Assembly: GCA_001936135.1 (NCBI GenBank)
Contig: CP012809.1
Coordinates: forward strand, 3,025,501-3,089,500
Origin: Saccharomycopsis fibuligera x Saccharomycopsis cf. fibuligera
Lineage: Eukaryota > Ascomycota > Saccharomycetes > Ascoideales > Saccharomycopsidaceae
Length of the DNA: 64,000 bases
Direction of reading: 5' to 3'
Each line of letters begins with the position of its first letter. The stretch's first letter is position 1. Below the pieces are notes generated by a model, which had not been told where the DNA came from, did no database searches, and saw nothing but the letters and a program-made list of their open reading frames with translations. This document shows, one piece after another, positions 38,617 through 48,604 of the stretch. The position numbers and the translations under genes were made by a program.

Positions 38617-39669
38617 ATGGGCGTCTTGTTAACTATAACCTCGGCCCTTGCCATTATCAAGTTCATGGAGACTGCATTTGGCGAGCCTGATCTCATTAAT
38701 TATACCAACGAAGACTACTATCAAATCGCCGTGGACACAAACCGCTCCATCAATAATACCACTGACAGCAGCAGTGAAAAAGTGCTGCAACCAGTATCAT
38801 CAAATGTTGAGACCAATAATACCACTACCGCCATCGCTGACATTACCAATAGTGCAGCACATGCCCGTTTGATCAGTTTGATCCAGAGATACGACAATAA
38901 TGCTGTCAGCAAGCGCGGCAGCAGCAGCAGCGGCAGCAGCAGCAATCCTTGCGAATCTAACTGCACAGACGCAGCTACCAACAATGCCGACTTGAAAACC
39001 TCAGTTACTACCGCCATCGCCATCCACGAAACCAACAATAGCAATAGCAATGGCAATGGCAATGGCAATGGCAATGGCAACGGCAACAATAAAAGCCAGA
39101 GCAACGGAGAGAACCATTTCCGCTCAATTGACATCATTAATCAGATTGTGGAAAGAAACGAAAAATACCAACACAACTCAGTATCACCACCATTGAACAA
39201 TACTCTTGAGAGACTTGTTAACAGTCTTGCATTCATTGATGATGGACTTAACAGCTACCACCATGCAGGACTTCCTTCTTCTCGTCATGGGCCAATAGCG
39301 CCAATGAGACCAGCTTCAACTGCGCCAAATTATGTTTACAATTATGGTAAGAAAAACAAGGGCGCCAACAATAAGATTAAAAATAAAAGGAATGACAATG
39401 CCAATGCCAATGCAAACGCCTTCCAACCAATTCTGCTCAAGAAACCGAAACAGAGAGTCAACGGTGCTTTGCACCCAGCAGCAGTATACAACCCGGCTAA
39501 AGTGCTCAACAACACTACGACGCAGCGACAGGACGTGTTGCGCAAAGCGGTTGTGTTAGAACAAGCAATGAAGAAGGCTAAGGAGGACGGTGCAGTGGTG
39601 GGCACCAGAAGAATCAAGTACAGTCAGTTCTTAGCGGCAGTGAAGCAGGATAGTGTTGCGGGATACTGA
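38617..39669 (+). CDS. Secreted Asn/Ser-rich protein, orphan
   Basis: A 350-residue protein with an N-terminal signal-peptide-like segment (MGVLLTITSALAIIKFMETAFG; cleavage plausible before EPDL). No GPI signal or later membrane segment is seen. The body is rich in Asn, Ser and Thr with many N-glycosylation sequons (for example NRSINNTT), a (GN)n-type run and an (AN)n run. A KR dibasic site (NAVSKR, about residue 100), which a Kex2-type protease could cut, is followed by a Ser/Gly run. The C-terminal 110 residues are strongly basic and more ordered (LRKAVVLEQAMKKAKEDG). Three Cys/Asn-rich residues lie mid-protein (NPCESNC). I recognise no family. The TATATATA about 255 bp upstream suggests regulated expression. 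Confidence 0.65.
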   Translation: MGVLLTITSALAIIKFMETAFGEPDLINYTNEDYYQIAVDTNRSINNTTDSSSEKVLQPVSSNVETNNTTTAIADITNSAAHARLISLIQRYDNNAVSKRGSSSSGSSSNPCESNCTDAATNNADLKTSVTTAIAIHETNNSNSNGNGNGNGNGNGNNKSQSNGENHFRSIDIINQIVERNEKYQHNSVSPPLNNTLERLVNSLAFIDDGLNSYHHAGLPSSRHGPIAPMRPASTAPNYVYNYGKKNKGANNKIKNKRNDNANANANAFQPILLKKPKQRVNGALHPAAVYNPAKVLNNTTTQRQDVLRKAVVLEQAMKKAKEDGAVVGTRRIKYSQFLAAVKQDSVAGY

Positions 39670-40156
39670 TGCTGATTCTAAATACTTTTGTTGGTTGATG
39701 ATAGCTATTAGCTGCTGGCGGTTAACAAGCTGTTGATGATGATCATCGTGTATTATAGTTTTTTATCGTTTATTTTTTATTGTTTTTTATGTTTTTGCTT
39801 TATGGATATTCTGTTCTATTGACTTCATATTATTCTTTGATATTATTTTCTATTGCATGGCGTTTATATTTCTGTTTAGCTAATGCATTGATTTTGGGAT
39901 ATGTTATGACATAGTGTAGCAATTGTAGCACTCTAGACTATAGCGTACAGCCACTTGCTTGTTGGCGGTTGCGGAGCTGATGTCAGACCAGATATGATAT
40001 CTGTGCATCGCTTCTTACATCAATTGCCGCTGGACGGACTACAGAGCTGCAGAGCTGCAGAGCTACAGAGCCACCGAATGTGTTTGTAGTGTGTGCAGCA
40101 ATAAGCGGGCGGTGGGATACGCTTGCTGTGGCTGGGTGCTGGCACCATATTGCGAT

Positions 40157-40196
40157 ACTGTGAAACTGTAAAACTGTGAGACTGTGAGACTGTGAA
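40157..40196. repeat. 8-bp tandem repeat, five copies
   Basis: The units read ACTGTGAA, ACTGTAAA, ACTGTGAG, ACTGTGAG and ACTGTGAA. Confidence 0.85.
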
Positions 40197-40891
40197 ACGG
40201 TGATTTGTGATACCGCAACAAGGTCATCCGCTAGAGAGCCTGTATTGCGATACACCGACGCCCCGGTGGTTTTTGCTTTTTGCTGTTTCCTGTTTCCTGT
40301 TTCTTGTTTCCGGGTGACTTAGAATTGCAATGCGTCCGTGCACCTTCCAAGTCCACAAAATCCCACAAAATCCCCGGGGTCCCGACGACGCCCTCCGCAC
40401 TAGCCGGGCAAACAGCGCTTTTTTATTTTTTATAACTGTAATTAATTGGCGCTTACAAGCCGTTCGTCGTTTGGCACTGGAGAGCAGCCACCGGTGTCAA
40501 TTAACACTGGCTTTTGAAAGCCTACTTTACTACCTAGCACTGTTGCGTTGACAAACGGCGATAGGTGTTTGTACCGCCACCACTACCATCATCATCATCA
40601 TCATCATCACCATTATTATTATTATTATAAAACACTGATATCATTACGATGTTGTAATCTGCTAGCAGTTATCCAGCTTACTTGCTGTGCAATTACTCTG
40701 TTCCACCACAACCCGTAGCAATCTCTCGTTCCTCCAGTGATGCATACTACACCCGTAGGCTCATCGCATCCCGCCTTTCTCCAGGTTTTTTGTATTTGCT
40801 AGCTTTCGGAATCCTGCAGCTGCAGCTGCACCGCTGAGCAAGAAATGCGCACTGCACAAACCTCCGAGCTTCTCCAGAAAATTCACACTCG

Positions 40892-40915
40892 CCCCAGCCC
40901 CAGCCCCAGCCCCAG
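40892..40915. repeat. (CCCCAG)4 tandem repeat
   Basis: Four perfect 6-bp copies about 250 bp upstream of the FBP1 ATG. On the minus strand each copy reads CTGGGG, the SYGGGG core of Mig1-type zinc-finger sites, although no AT-rich flank is present. Confidence 0.8.
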
Positions 40916-41163
40916 ACCTTGCCGCTCCTGCTGCTCCTGCTGCTATCTACTCTACTCTGTTCTGCTATAAATATAAAGCTGCTACTGCTCTTTTCTCTGT
41001 TTCTTTCTTTTCTTTTCTTCTTTTTTTTTTTGTTATTTCATACTTTATCCTTTTCCTTATCTTTCTGTATTTGTCTTTTTCTTTTTCAAATCTTTTTCTT
41101 TTTTACAGGCTTATCACTACTATATTTGCATACTCTTCCACATACTATTGCCCTCGCACAAAA

Positions 41164-42189
41164 ATGGCCACTCTCGCACAAGATAACAATATTCAAACTG
41201 ATATCGTCACTTTGACGAGATTCATTCTTGAACAACAACGCAACTTGTCTACGCCCGCTACCGGTGAGCTTACGCTCTTGTTGAATTCTCTTCAATTCGC
41301 TTTCAAATTCATTGCCCACACCATTAGAAGAGCTGAATTGGTCAACTTGATTGGTCTTGCCGGGTTCCAGAACTCCACCGGTGACGACCAAAAGAAGTTG
41401 GATGTCATTGGTGATGAAATCTTTATCAATGCCATGAAGGCTTCCAAAAATGTTAAGCTCGTGGTCTCTGAGGAACAAGAAGACTTGATTGTCTTTGAAG
41501 GTCCAGGCAACTATGCTGTCGTTTGTGACCCAATTGATGGTTCTTCTAATATTGATGCTGGTGTTTCCGTTGGTACCATTTTTGGTATTTACAAGCTTGC
41601 TGAAAACTCCACCGGTAATATCAATGACGTGTTGAGACCAGGTAATGAAATGGTGGCTGCTGGCTACACCATGTACGGTGCTTCTGCACACTTGATGCTT
41701 ACCACCGGTGACGGGGTTAACGGTTTTACTTTGGATACCCAGCTTGGCGAGTTTATTCTCACCCAACCAGACTTGAAGATTCCAAAAAGCAGATCAATTT
41801 ACTCTATTAACGAAGGTAACGCTGCTTACTGGCAAAAGTCTAGCTTTGACTTTATCAACTCTCTTAAAAAGCCACAAAAAGACACTGGCAAACCATACTC
41901 TGCCCGTTACATTGGTTCCATGGTGGCAGATGTCCACAGAACTTTACTTTACGGTGGGTTGTTTGCTTACCCATCCGATGCTAAGTCCAAGACTGGTAAA
42001 TTGAGATTGCTTTACGAATGTTTCCCAATGGCTCTTTTATTGGAACAAGCTGGTGGTAGAGCTGTTAACGATAAGGGTGAAAGAATCTTGGATTTGGTTC
42101 CTAGAGCAATCCACGATAAGAGTGGTATCTGGTTGGGTAGTTATGATGAAATTGAAAAGTTTTTGGTTGCCACCAAGGGTTCCAATTAA
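41164..42189 (+). CDS. FBP1: Fructose-1,6-bisphosphatase
   Basis: The gluconeogenic enzyme that removes the 1-phosphate from fructose-1,6-bisphosphate. The 341-residue protein has the metal-binding signature DPIDGSSNIDAG, the upstream GDEIFINAM, SEEQEDLIVF, RYIGSMVADVHRTLLYGG and the C-terminal YECFPMALLLEQAGG. The ATG at 41164 (MATLAQDNN) fits the usual start; the frame also runs upstream to a non-conserved ATG at 41071 in the pyrimidine-rich leader. It lacks the Pro at position 2 and the RRxS phosphorylation motif that direct glucose-induced GID degradation of S. cerevisiae Fbp1. Codon use is strongly biased, as for an abundant protein. The long upstream region carries repeat arrays and GGGG-core elements. 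Confidence 0.97.
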   Translation: MATLAQDNNIQTDIVTLTRFILEQQRNLSTPATGELTLLLNSLQFAFKFIAHTIRRAELVNLIGLAGFQNSTGDDQKKLDVIGDEIFINAMKASKNVKLVVSEEQEDLIVFEGPGNYAVVCDPIDGSSNIDAGVSVGTIFGIYKLAENSTGNINDVLRPGNEMVAAGYTMYGASAHLMLTTGDGVNGFTLDTQLGEFILTQPDLKIPKSRSIYSINEGNAAYWQKSSFDFINSLKKPQKDTGKPYSARYIGSMVADVHRTLLYGGLFAYPSDAKSKTGKLRLLYECFPMALLLEQAGGRAVNDKGERILDLVPRAIHDKSGIWLGSYDEIEKFLVATKGSN

Positions 42190-43025
42190 GGTCCAGAAGC
42201 GCTAATACCATGATCTAATTTAACAGACAATGCTGTTACGTCTTTGACTTTATCGTTGCAGGACTATTATGGTTTTGCTTGCTAATTTTTCGATAGAATT
42301 TATTAATGCAAGTGCAAAGAAAAAGTAAAAAACTAAAAACCAAAAACTAAAAAAAAAAAAAAAAAAAAAAGGGTTGAGACGTTTCGGAGTTTCCTAATGC
42401 AGAAAACATTAACAAAATAAAGTTTCGCGGTGTCCCCGGGGGGCAATGAGCAATTGTTAAAAGTATCAGCCATCATAACTTCATACTTGTTTTTCCCTAC
42501 TCTTTCTCACTCAACATCACAATGCCCAATAACACTTCCTTTTTTTTTTTTTCCACCCGGTGCTGTTTGATTTTTATTTCATAATAGAGGAAAACTGTAC
42601 TGCACTACAGTTAGCTTAGTCTAGTATAGTTTAGTTCAGTTGTTGTATTTTACGTTTTGCAGTGTACGAATTTCATTTATTTATTTATTTTTTTTTTTTC
42701 TCCATATTCCAAACCCATATAATTTCAACGTGGTCATGTTACTTATATTTAAGCTCTTTTAATGAAATAACTATTAATTTTAACCTTGCTTGCCTTGATA
42801 CCACAAATTCATACATGTATAAAACAAAAAAGTTACAAGCTTTAAATACGCAAATAAATTCATGCATGCATTCGAAAACTGAAAGAAGGCACATTCTTTA
42901 GCCAAAATAAACAGTAAAAGTAATAATAACAATAACAATAACAATAATAATAATAATATATGTATATATATATATATAAACAAAATCTAACATAATCCAC
43001 AAACTAACATAATCCATCATAATAC
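42190..43025. other. Convergent intergenic region FBP1/IKI3
   Basis: Contains a poly(A) run near 42350-42370, poly(T) runs near 42540 and 42690, and a direct repeat of CTAACATAATCCA (about 42988-43017) just past the IKI3 stop. No gene recognised. Confidence 0.55.
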
Positions 43026-46000
43026 TCAATAATCCAAGATTGCAAAATTTTCAAAATCTTTGATCACCGGCGTTGGAATCTCATCAATCAAGTATAACTC
43101 TCCCTTATCATTCACTCTTGTTCTGTCATCCTCAGTCATGCTGTAAATTTCAGCAACGTTTTCCTTAAGCAACCCAATCACTTCTTGGAAATTCTTTTGC
43201 ACTGTGTATGCTTGTTCAAATCGTTTCATTCTAGTTAATCCCTCAATAAGTCTTCTAGCTTCAGGTTCAGCTTCTCTTAAGCGATCAATCAATCTGCCAA
43301 TGGAACTAATAAGATACTCTTCTTCGTAAATAGTGCCTTTTTTACCTCTCGCTCTTTTACGTTCTTCACGACGGCGGTTCTTTGCAGTTCTTCTCGAAGC
43401 ACCAGTTTGAGCAGTACCTGCAGTTTTACCAGTGTATCTAGTGAAAAAGGATTCTCTAGTAGAAGTTTCAGAAGCAACAATAGAAACATCATCAGGAGTG
43501 TCAAACTCATTGCCAACTGCTGCTTCACTAAGACCATAAAATGCATATGGATCTTCTCTCTTTTTAGATCTTAATTCTCTTAATCTTTTAACTTGGGAAT
43601 TGATTTGTCCTTTGCAATCACTGACCAACTCGGCAATAGTACCAAACCCTTCACCCACTAATGATTCAATTTGCTCGCTCATAAGCTCTGGTCTATTCGC
43701 TTTACTAATCAACAAGATAGCATCGTCATAGTGGTAGTCTTTGCAGTACAATTGGATAGCTTCTTCAATGTTATGCAAGTAGTTATATTCGATGTAAGCA
43801 GCATCTTGGTATTTGTGAGATTCACTCAACCCTTCCACTAGTCTTTCACAAGTTTCTTCGAGTTTGTCACCAAATTTGTCGCTATTGAAGTTGATTATAG
43901 ATAATGCACTCTTCCAGTTCTTGGCCAAAATATCTGCTTCTATTGCTGAAGTGTAATCTTCCAACATCTCATAGGTTAAACCAGCTTCGTAGAATTTGCT
44001 GTCGTCATACAATGCATCGGCATAATGTTTCAATATTTCATTCTTTCTGTCACTATGGTAGTGATAAAGTTTCAAGGCTTGTTTGTATAATCCATGGTTT
44101 ATCATATAGGCGTTGAATTCTTGAGTAATCTCTGCCTTTTTGTCCGCGTTATCTCTCTCTTGCTCTTCAATGGCAAACAAATGATCAAGGGCTTTAGAAT
44201 AATTCTTCAAGAAGTCATCAATCAAAAATTGTTTTCTCAATTGCTCTTGAACGTGTAAATTTTGCAAAAATGGTAAGTATTCTTTTGGATCCTTTTGTGA
44301 CTGTTGAGCAATCAACAACGTCAATGAAATATCGTATAATCCTAAAGCGGTTTTGTATAACAAATTTACATCTTGCAACAAACACAAATACTGAATAGAC
44401 TTCTCCTTTTGTTCCTCATCTGCAAATCCGGAAATAAGCTTCAAGGCATCATTCAAGTTTGGTGGAGTCTGAGACGCAAATGCAGTCAATATAGTACGCG
44501 AATACTTATTGTTGTACTTTGGCGTTAGCAAAATGGACAATATGGCTTGGCATATCTTGTTCACCTTGCTTGGTGCGGCCGTAGAGTCAGTGGCTTTTGC
44601 AGCACCATTTTTTTGCTCAGTTGGTTGACCATTTTCTTGTGCTATTTTGAGTGTTTCCTGATACAAATTAACAGTTTCTCTGTATTTTGTTTCAGCAACA
44701 TTGTCGTTGTGTAAACAACCAACAAACAAATTCAAATGGTCTTCAGAATCTATAACATTAATGAAATGCTCCAAGTTCTTGAAGAAAAGTTCAGGATCAT
44801 AATCATGCAATATATCCAAGTCAATTCTGTGAGTACGGCAAATCAAAAATGCTTCCTTATATTTCTTAAGACGAATATTTTTTCTGATTTCTGTCAATAC
44901 CATGATTCTAGGATAAATTGTCTCCAAGTTACCTCTTGGGGCTTGCAAGACAACGGAGAAATTGGAAGGTGAAACAGAGATTAAGATCGAGCCTCTTTCA
45001 ATCGCTCTAATTCTTTCATCCTCAAAAGAAACAACATCGTTGTTGTTATTGTTGTGGTTGACAATGACCTCTTTATTAGTCGTGTGGAGTTCGTCATCGG
45101 TTATCTTATAAGTGGAGAAATCATTGTTCAAATGAACAAATCTAAGTTGATGTTGAGCTGTGGTAAATAATAAATGAGATTGTGTAACCTTGATCGAAGT
45201 AACAGCACTAGTAAGATGTCTATCATTAACAAAAAGCTTACCATTAGAAGCCAAGCCAAAGACAATCATATTGGACTCTGTAATGTAGTGTGTGTCAACA
45301 TAATCGGCAGACTCGGTTTTGTCAATGACATGATAATCATAACATAATTGGCCTAATTGGCAAATTTGAACCATGGAAAAATCCTTTGGATTGATGTTGT
45401 ACACTTTAGCATTGGCGGTTTCAAAAGTTATCGATTTGTAGGTGGAATGCGATTTCAATAAAATTGCCTTTACCGGTGGTTGGATGACCGTGTGTACTAC
45501 TGGTGCTTTAATATCTTTTAAATTAATGATGATGATTTTAGTATTTTTGGCAGATAAATCATCAATCAAAACGCCTACCATATGATTCTCGGCAAAAGCT
45601 ACTTGTCTCAAGTTGAAATTCTGATGTTCAAACAAGTCGTTTTTACTCAAAGAAGATAGAACTGATGGTATATTCTTCTTTTTGACCGAAAACCTTGCGA
45701 ATTTGATTCCTGATGCTGTGATTATGGCAAATCTTTCATTAGACTTTGATACGGAAAAATCGAGAACATTTTCGTCAACATTAATTTCACGGAATGCCAT
45801 TGGAGGTGGAACATTCGCAAGGGAAATAGGAGTAATGTTGCAAGTATTCCCGTCAATCACACCAGTCATACTAATATCTGAAGGAGACACTGTAGGTCCT
45901 GATATCACACTATATGCCAAATCTATGATTTCAACCGAACTATCGGTAGCAAGCATAAAAGTTAATGGTTTTTCTGCGTGCCACTTCAAATATTTGATAT

Positions 46001-47174
46001 CATTCTTAGCGACTGAAAAAATTTCTTGTTTCAAATACCAGTAATAATTTTTCATGGTCCAAAGCTGAACAGATTTATCCAAGACTACAGCTAAAACCTC
46101 AGAACTATTATTCCAAGCTAAGTCTTTGATCTTGGTGTGAAGTGGTAATCTAAGACTGAATTCACCGTGTCTCAAACCATTTCTCTCAAAAAATATCAAA
46201 TCTAAGTCTTCTTCAACATCCTTTTTGTCAACAAGTTCTGGGTTAATTAAAATATCCTTAACAGTATGGTCGTGTTTGTCATTTGGGTGTTTTCTTTGAG
46301 TGGATGCAATCAAAGAACCTTGAGGCTTCCATGCTAAATGGTCTTCTAATCCGTTAACCGGTTCGGAAACACTATCCAAATTACCTTCACGATCGAAAAC
46401 TCTTATAAGACGACGCTCAACTTCTTGTATCTTCTCGACAACAGAAACTGCAAAATACTGGCAATCTCCCCTCCATGAAATTGCTATCTTTCCAAAGTCA
46501 AATTCACTTTTTACACCTTCATCAATCTTCGCAGGCATTGTTGGATCTCTAATTTCTTCACCTTCTTTCAAACCAGAATTTTGTAAGCTTTCCAACATTG
46601 CCCTTTCAGCAGCTTTGGCGCCTCTACCTTTGAATTGAGTTTCCCTTTTACCCCAGCCAACACTAACATGTTTAGATCTATTGGCATCTTCAACAGTAAG
46701 TGGTCTTTCAGCAATAGGCTCAAACTGTCTACTAAGCAAGATCATATTTCTAGCGCCGCTTATTAAACACAAGACTTCATCATCTGGAGACCATTGAGCG
46801 CTTAATATACCATCAGAGATTGATCCGACAATTTCAATAACCACAGAGTCAAGATCGTCTGGGTTGGATGGGTCGTAGGTAGCGGTTATGATGTCACCTT
46901 TCGCAAGAATGAAGATGAGTTGGCAAATATCCGAAAAGTGGGCAAATGATACAATTTCATCGCTAGGGTCGACGTTGAATGTTGATAAAACTTGAACATG
47001 ACCTGACTTTTCGTATTGTTGAACTTCGATGGAGCCGTCAAACTCACCAGGTCCGAGGGCAACAGTGAGACAGTTAGTGATTGTGTCAAAGACACTGGCC
47101 GCCAATGGAAGGTCTGGAGCAAGCGTTGACGAAGGAGCTATTATACCTCTATTCAAAAACACTAAATTACGCAT
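43026..47174 (-). CDS. IKI3: Elongator complex subunit 1
   Basis: Elp1 is the scaffold of Elongator, which makes the 5-carboxymethyl-derived wobble-uridine modifications in tRNA. The 1382-residue protein starts MRNLVFLNRG at the ATG at 47174. The same frame opens 12 nt earlier at a TTG, which is not preferred. The N-terminal half has the tandem WD40 propellers (VGWGKRETQFKGRGAKAAERAM, GLEDHLAWKPQGSLIAST). The C-terminal half is TPR-like helical (YDDSKFYEAGLTYEMLEDYT). Near the end lies the basic stretch RRTAKNRRREERKRARGKKG required for tRNA binding, then the dimerisation region ending at IKDFENFAILDY. Length matches the family (S. cerevisiae about 1350). The CCW14-like gene diverges from its promoter. 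Confidence 0.95.
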   Translation of the reverse strand: MRNLVFLNRGIIAPSSTLAPDLPLAASVFDTITNCLTVALGPGEFDGSIEVQQYEKSGHVQVLSTFNVDPSDEIVSFAHFSDICQLIFILAKGDIITATYDPSNPDDLDSVVIEIVGSISDGILSAQWSPDDEVLCLISGARNMILLSRQFEPIAERPLTVEDANRSKHVSVGWGKRETQFKGRGAKAAERAMLESLQNSGLKEGEEIRDPTMPAKIDEGVKSEFDFGKIAISWRGDCQYFAVSVVEKIQEVERRLIRVFDREGNLDSVSEPVNGLEDHLAWKPQGSLIASTQRKHPNDKHDHTVKDILINPELVDKKDVEEDLDLIFFERNGLRHGEFSLRLPLHTKIKDLAWNNSSEVLAVVLDKSVQLWTMKNYYWYLKQEIFSVAKNDIKYLKWHAEKPLTFMLATDSSVEIIDLAYSVISGPTVSPSDISMTGVIDGNTCNITPISLANVPPPMAFREINVDENVLDFSVSKSNERFAIITASGIKFARFSVKKKNIPSVLSSLSKNDLFEHQNFNLRQVAFAENHMVGVLIDDLSAKNTKIIIINLKDIKAPVVHTVIQPPVKAILLKSHSTYKSITFETANAKVYNINPKDFSMVQICQLGQLCYDYHVIDKTESADYVDTHYITESNMIVFGLASNGKLFVNDRHLTSAVTSIKVTQSHLLFTTAQHQLRFVHLNNDFSTYKITDDELHTTNKEVIVNHNNNNNDVVSFEDERIRAIERGSILISVSPSNFSVVLQAPRGNLETIYPRIMVLTEIRKNIRLKKYKEAFLICRTHRIDLDILHDYDPELFFKNLEHFINVIDSEDHLNLFVGCLHNDNVAETKYRETVNLYQETLKIAQENGQPTEQKNGAAKATDSTAAPSKVNKICQAILSILLTPKYNNKYSRTILTAFASQTPPNLNDALKLISGFADEEQKEKSIQYLCLLQDVNLLYKTALGLYDISLTLLIAQQSQKDPKEYLPFLQNLHVQEQLRKQFLIDDFLKNYSKALDHLFAIEEQERDNADKKAEITQEFNAYMINHGLYKQALKLYHYHSDRKNEILKHYADALYDDSKFYEAGLTYEMLEDYTSAIEADILAKNWKSALSIINFNSDKFGDKLEETCERLVEGLSESHKYQDAAYIEYNYLHNIEEAIQLYCKDYHYDDAILLISKANRPELMSEQIESLVGEGFGTIAELVSDCKGQINSQVKRLRELRSKKREDPYAFYGLSEAAVGNEFDTPDDVSIVASETSTRESFFTRYTGKTAGTAQTGASRRTAKNRRREERKRARGKKGTIYEEEYLISSIGRLIDRLREAEPEARRLIEGLTRMKRFEQAYTVQKNFQEVIGLLKENVAEIYSMTEDDRTRVNDKGELYLIDEIPTPVIKDFENFAILDY

Positions 47175-47624
47175 TCTGAATAACAAGCGCTGCGGCGGTT
47201 GTGATGTTGCTGACGATTAGGTTAATGATCTTTGGCTAATGAAGACCAGATCTTGGAAGCGTTTTCAAGGGAAAAAAAAAAAAATTTTTTCTTTTTTGGG
47301 TCTCGATGAGTATTCTGCAAGTTCCTGCGAGCATCATCAGAATATATGTATGTTTATGCATTAGTATGTGTATCGATTGTGTGAAACACACTGATAAAAT
47401 CAGTATAGTGATCCAGTAATAAGGACTCTGGCACACTGCAAGCAAATACAACTCTCAAACATCCACTGATTTCTGTTCAAAGGTATATATATATCCTACG
47501 TTTCTCCCAGTCATTGTATTTACCCCATGTTCGTAGCTCTTTTCTTCTCTCTCGTAACTATATCTATGCCATCTGTCTTTACTCTATATCTCAATATTGC
47601 ATTTGTGCACCACATTCCTTAATC
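47175..47624. promoter_or_regulatory. Divergent IKI3/CCW14-like promoter
   Basis: Contains a poly(A) run at about 47271-47283, TATATATAT at about 47485-47493 upstream of the cell-wall gene and a CT-rich leader. GTATGT occurs twice (about 47347 and 47366), but no matching branch site or acceptor was found before the ATG. Confidence 0.5.
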
Positions 47625-48248
47625 ATGCAAATTACACTTCTTCTTTTATCAGTGGTTTTTACATTAGTTTCTGCTGGTACTCCACCGGCCTGTTTGTTGG
47701 CTTGTGTTTCCAGAATTGTCAAAGATAACTCTCAATATACCCTCAATCAACAGTCTTCGGTCTGTTCTGAACTCTCTGGGAACATTGTTAAGTGCTTCTC
47801 AACGACATGTCCAAACAATAATGCAGACAGTGCTACAAAATATCTAAAATCGCTATGTGGTAATAAATTCAAGTCCACGAACTTCACTTCTTCCTCAATC
47901 AGCTCCTCGTCGTTCTCTTCCTCTGCCGCTTCTTCGTCCGTTTCGTCAGCCTCATCCTCTTTGTCTATATCTTCTCTGTCTTCAAGCCAAGTTACAGTGA
48001 GCTCTACGGCAAACGTTTCTTCCAGTCTTCTTTCAAGCACGTTTTCATCTTCTGCCAAAGCCGTCAGTTCTAGCAGTGATGTACCACAGACTACCATTGA
48101 AGCTTCATCTACTGCATCCTTCTCTTCTAGCTTGTCTCGATCCTCCTCTGCTTCCGCCTCTATAAGTTCCCATGATGTTGCGGCAACCGTTACTGGCAGT
48201 CATTTGAGTGCATTGCTTATTGGAGCTCTTGTAGCTTTCTTTTATTAG
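47625..48248 (+). CDS. CCW14: GPI-anchored cell-wall protein with CFEM-like domain (CCW14/SSR1-like)
   Basis: A 207-residue wall protein. It has a signal peptide (MQITLLLLSVVFTLVSAG), a CFEM-like domain beginning TPPACLLACVSRIV as in S. cerevisiae Ccw14, then a long Ser-rich region fit for O-mannosylation, and a C-terminal hydrophobic GPI-attachment signal (SALLIGALVAFFY). Ccw14 is a covalently linked inner-layer mannoprotein. The CFEM-like domain keeps six Cys (23, 27, 47, 57, 62, 78) where Ccw14 has eight; the Cys equivalent to the STC position and one of the CYC pair are missing. Loss of two suggests loss of one disulfide. The frame is open upstream to a TTG at 47514, but the signal peptide fixes the ATG at 47625. 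Confidence 0.88.
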   Translation: MQITLLLLSVVFTLVSAGTPPACLLACVSRIVKDNSQYTLNQQSSVCSELSGNIVKCFSTTCPNNNADSATKYLKSLCGNKFKSTNFTSSSISSSSFSSSAASSSVSSASSSLSISSLSSSQVTVSSTANVSSSLLSSTFSSSAKAVSSSSDVPQTTIEASSTASFSSSLSRSSSASASISSHDVAATVTGSHLSALLIGALVAFFY

Positions 48249-48604
48249 ATTTAGTTACTGAAAACAAAAACTCCAGCTGGACTGTGATATTGTGTTTCCC
48301 TTCAGATAGATTCCCATGAATTTCCGAACAGTGTCTTTTTATTTTTATTTTTGTAGAAAGATTTCTAACCAGACCCCTTTTTGTAATTATGCTTGAATGC
48401 TCAGATTTATAGTCATATAGAAAGCTAGTGTGTAGGTGGTGTATGCGATGTTCGAGATCTGGAAAATGCACGTGGAAAAAAATGAAGATTGGAAAATGCG
48501 GTAGTAAATTACTAGCAAAGATTTGATGCTAGACTCCTTCCCGTGGCTTCCAACTAGCTCAAATGACTGTTTAACGCAGCATCTTCAATTAACAGCTAAC
48601 AATA
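48249..48604. other. Intergenic region CCW14-like / ATP10
   Basis: Short AT-rich spacer holding the wall-protein 3' flank and the ATP10 promoter. No distinct motif recognised. Confidence 0.6.

Larger units (their letters stand above)
39670..41163. promoter_or_regulatory. FBP1 upstream region with several short tandem arrays
   Basis: Four different short arrays lie within about 900 bp: 8-bp units at 40041-40072 (GCAGAGCT type, four copies), 8-bp units at 40157-40196 (ACTGTGAG type, five copies), 7-bp units at 40284-40311 (TGTTTCC type, four copies), and 6-bp CCCCAG units at 40892-40915 (four copies). A CAT/ATT trinucleotide run covers about 40583-40627. CCCCGGGG preceded by AAAAT (40366-40379) resembles a Mig1 site. 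The last 150 bp before the ATG are pyrimidine-rich. Confidence 0.6.
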
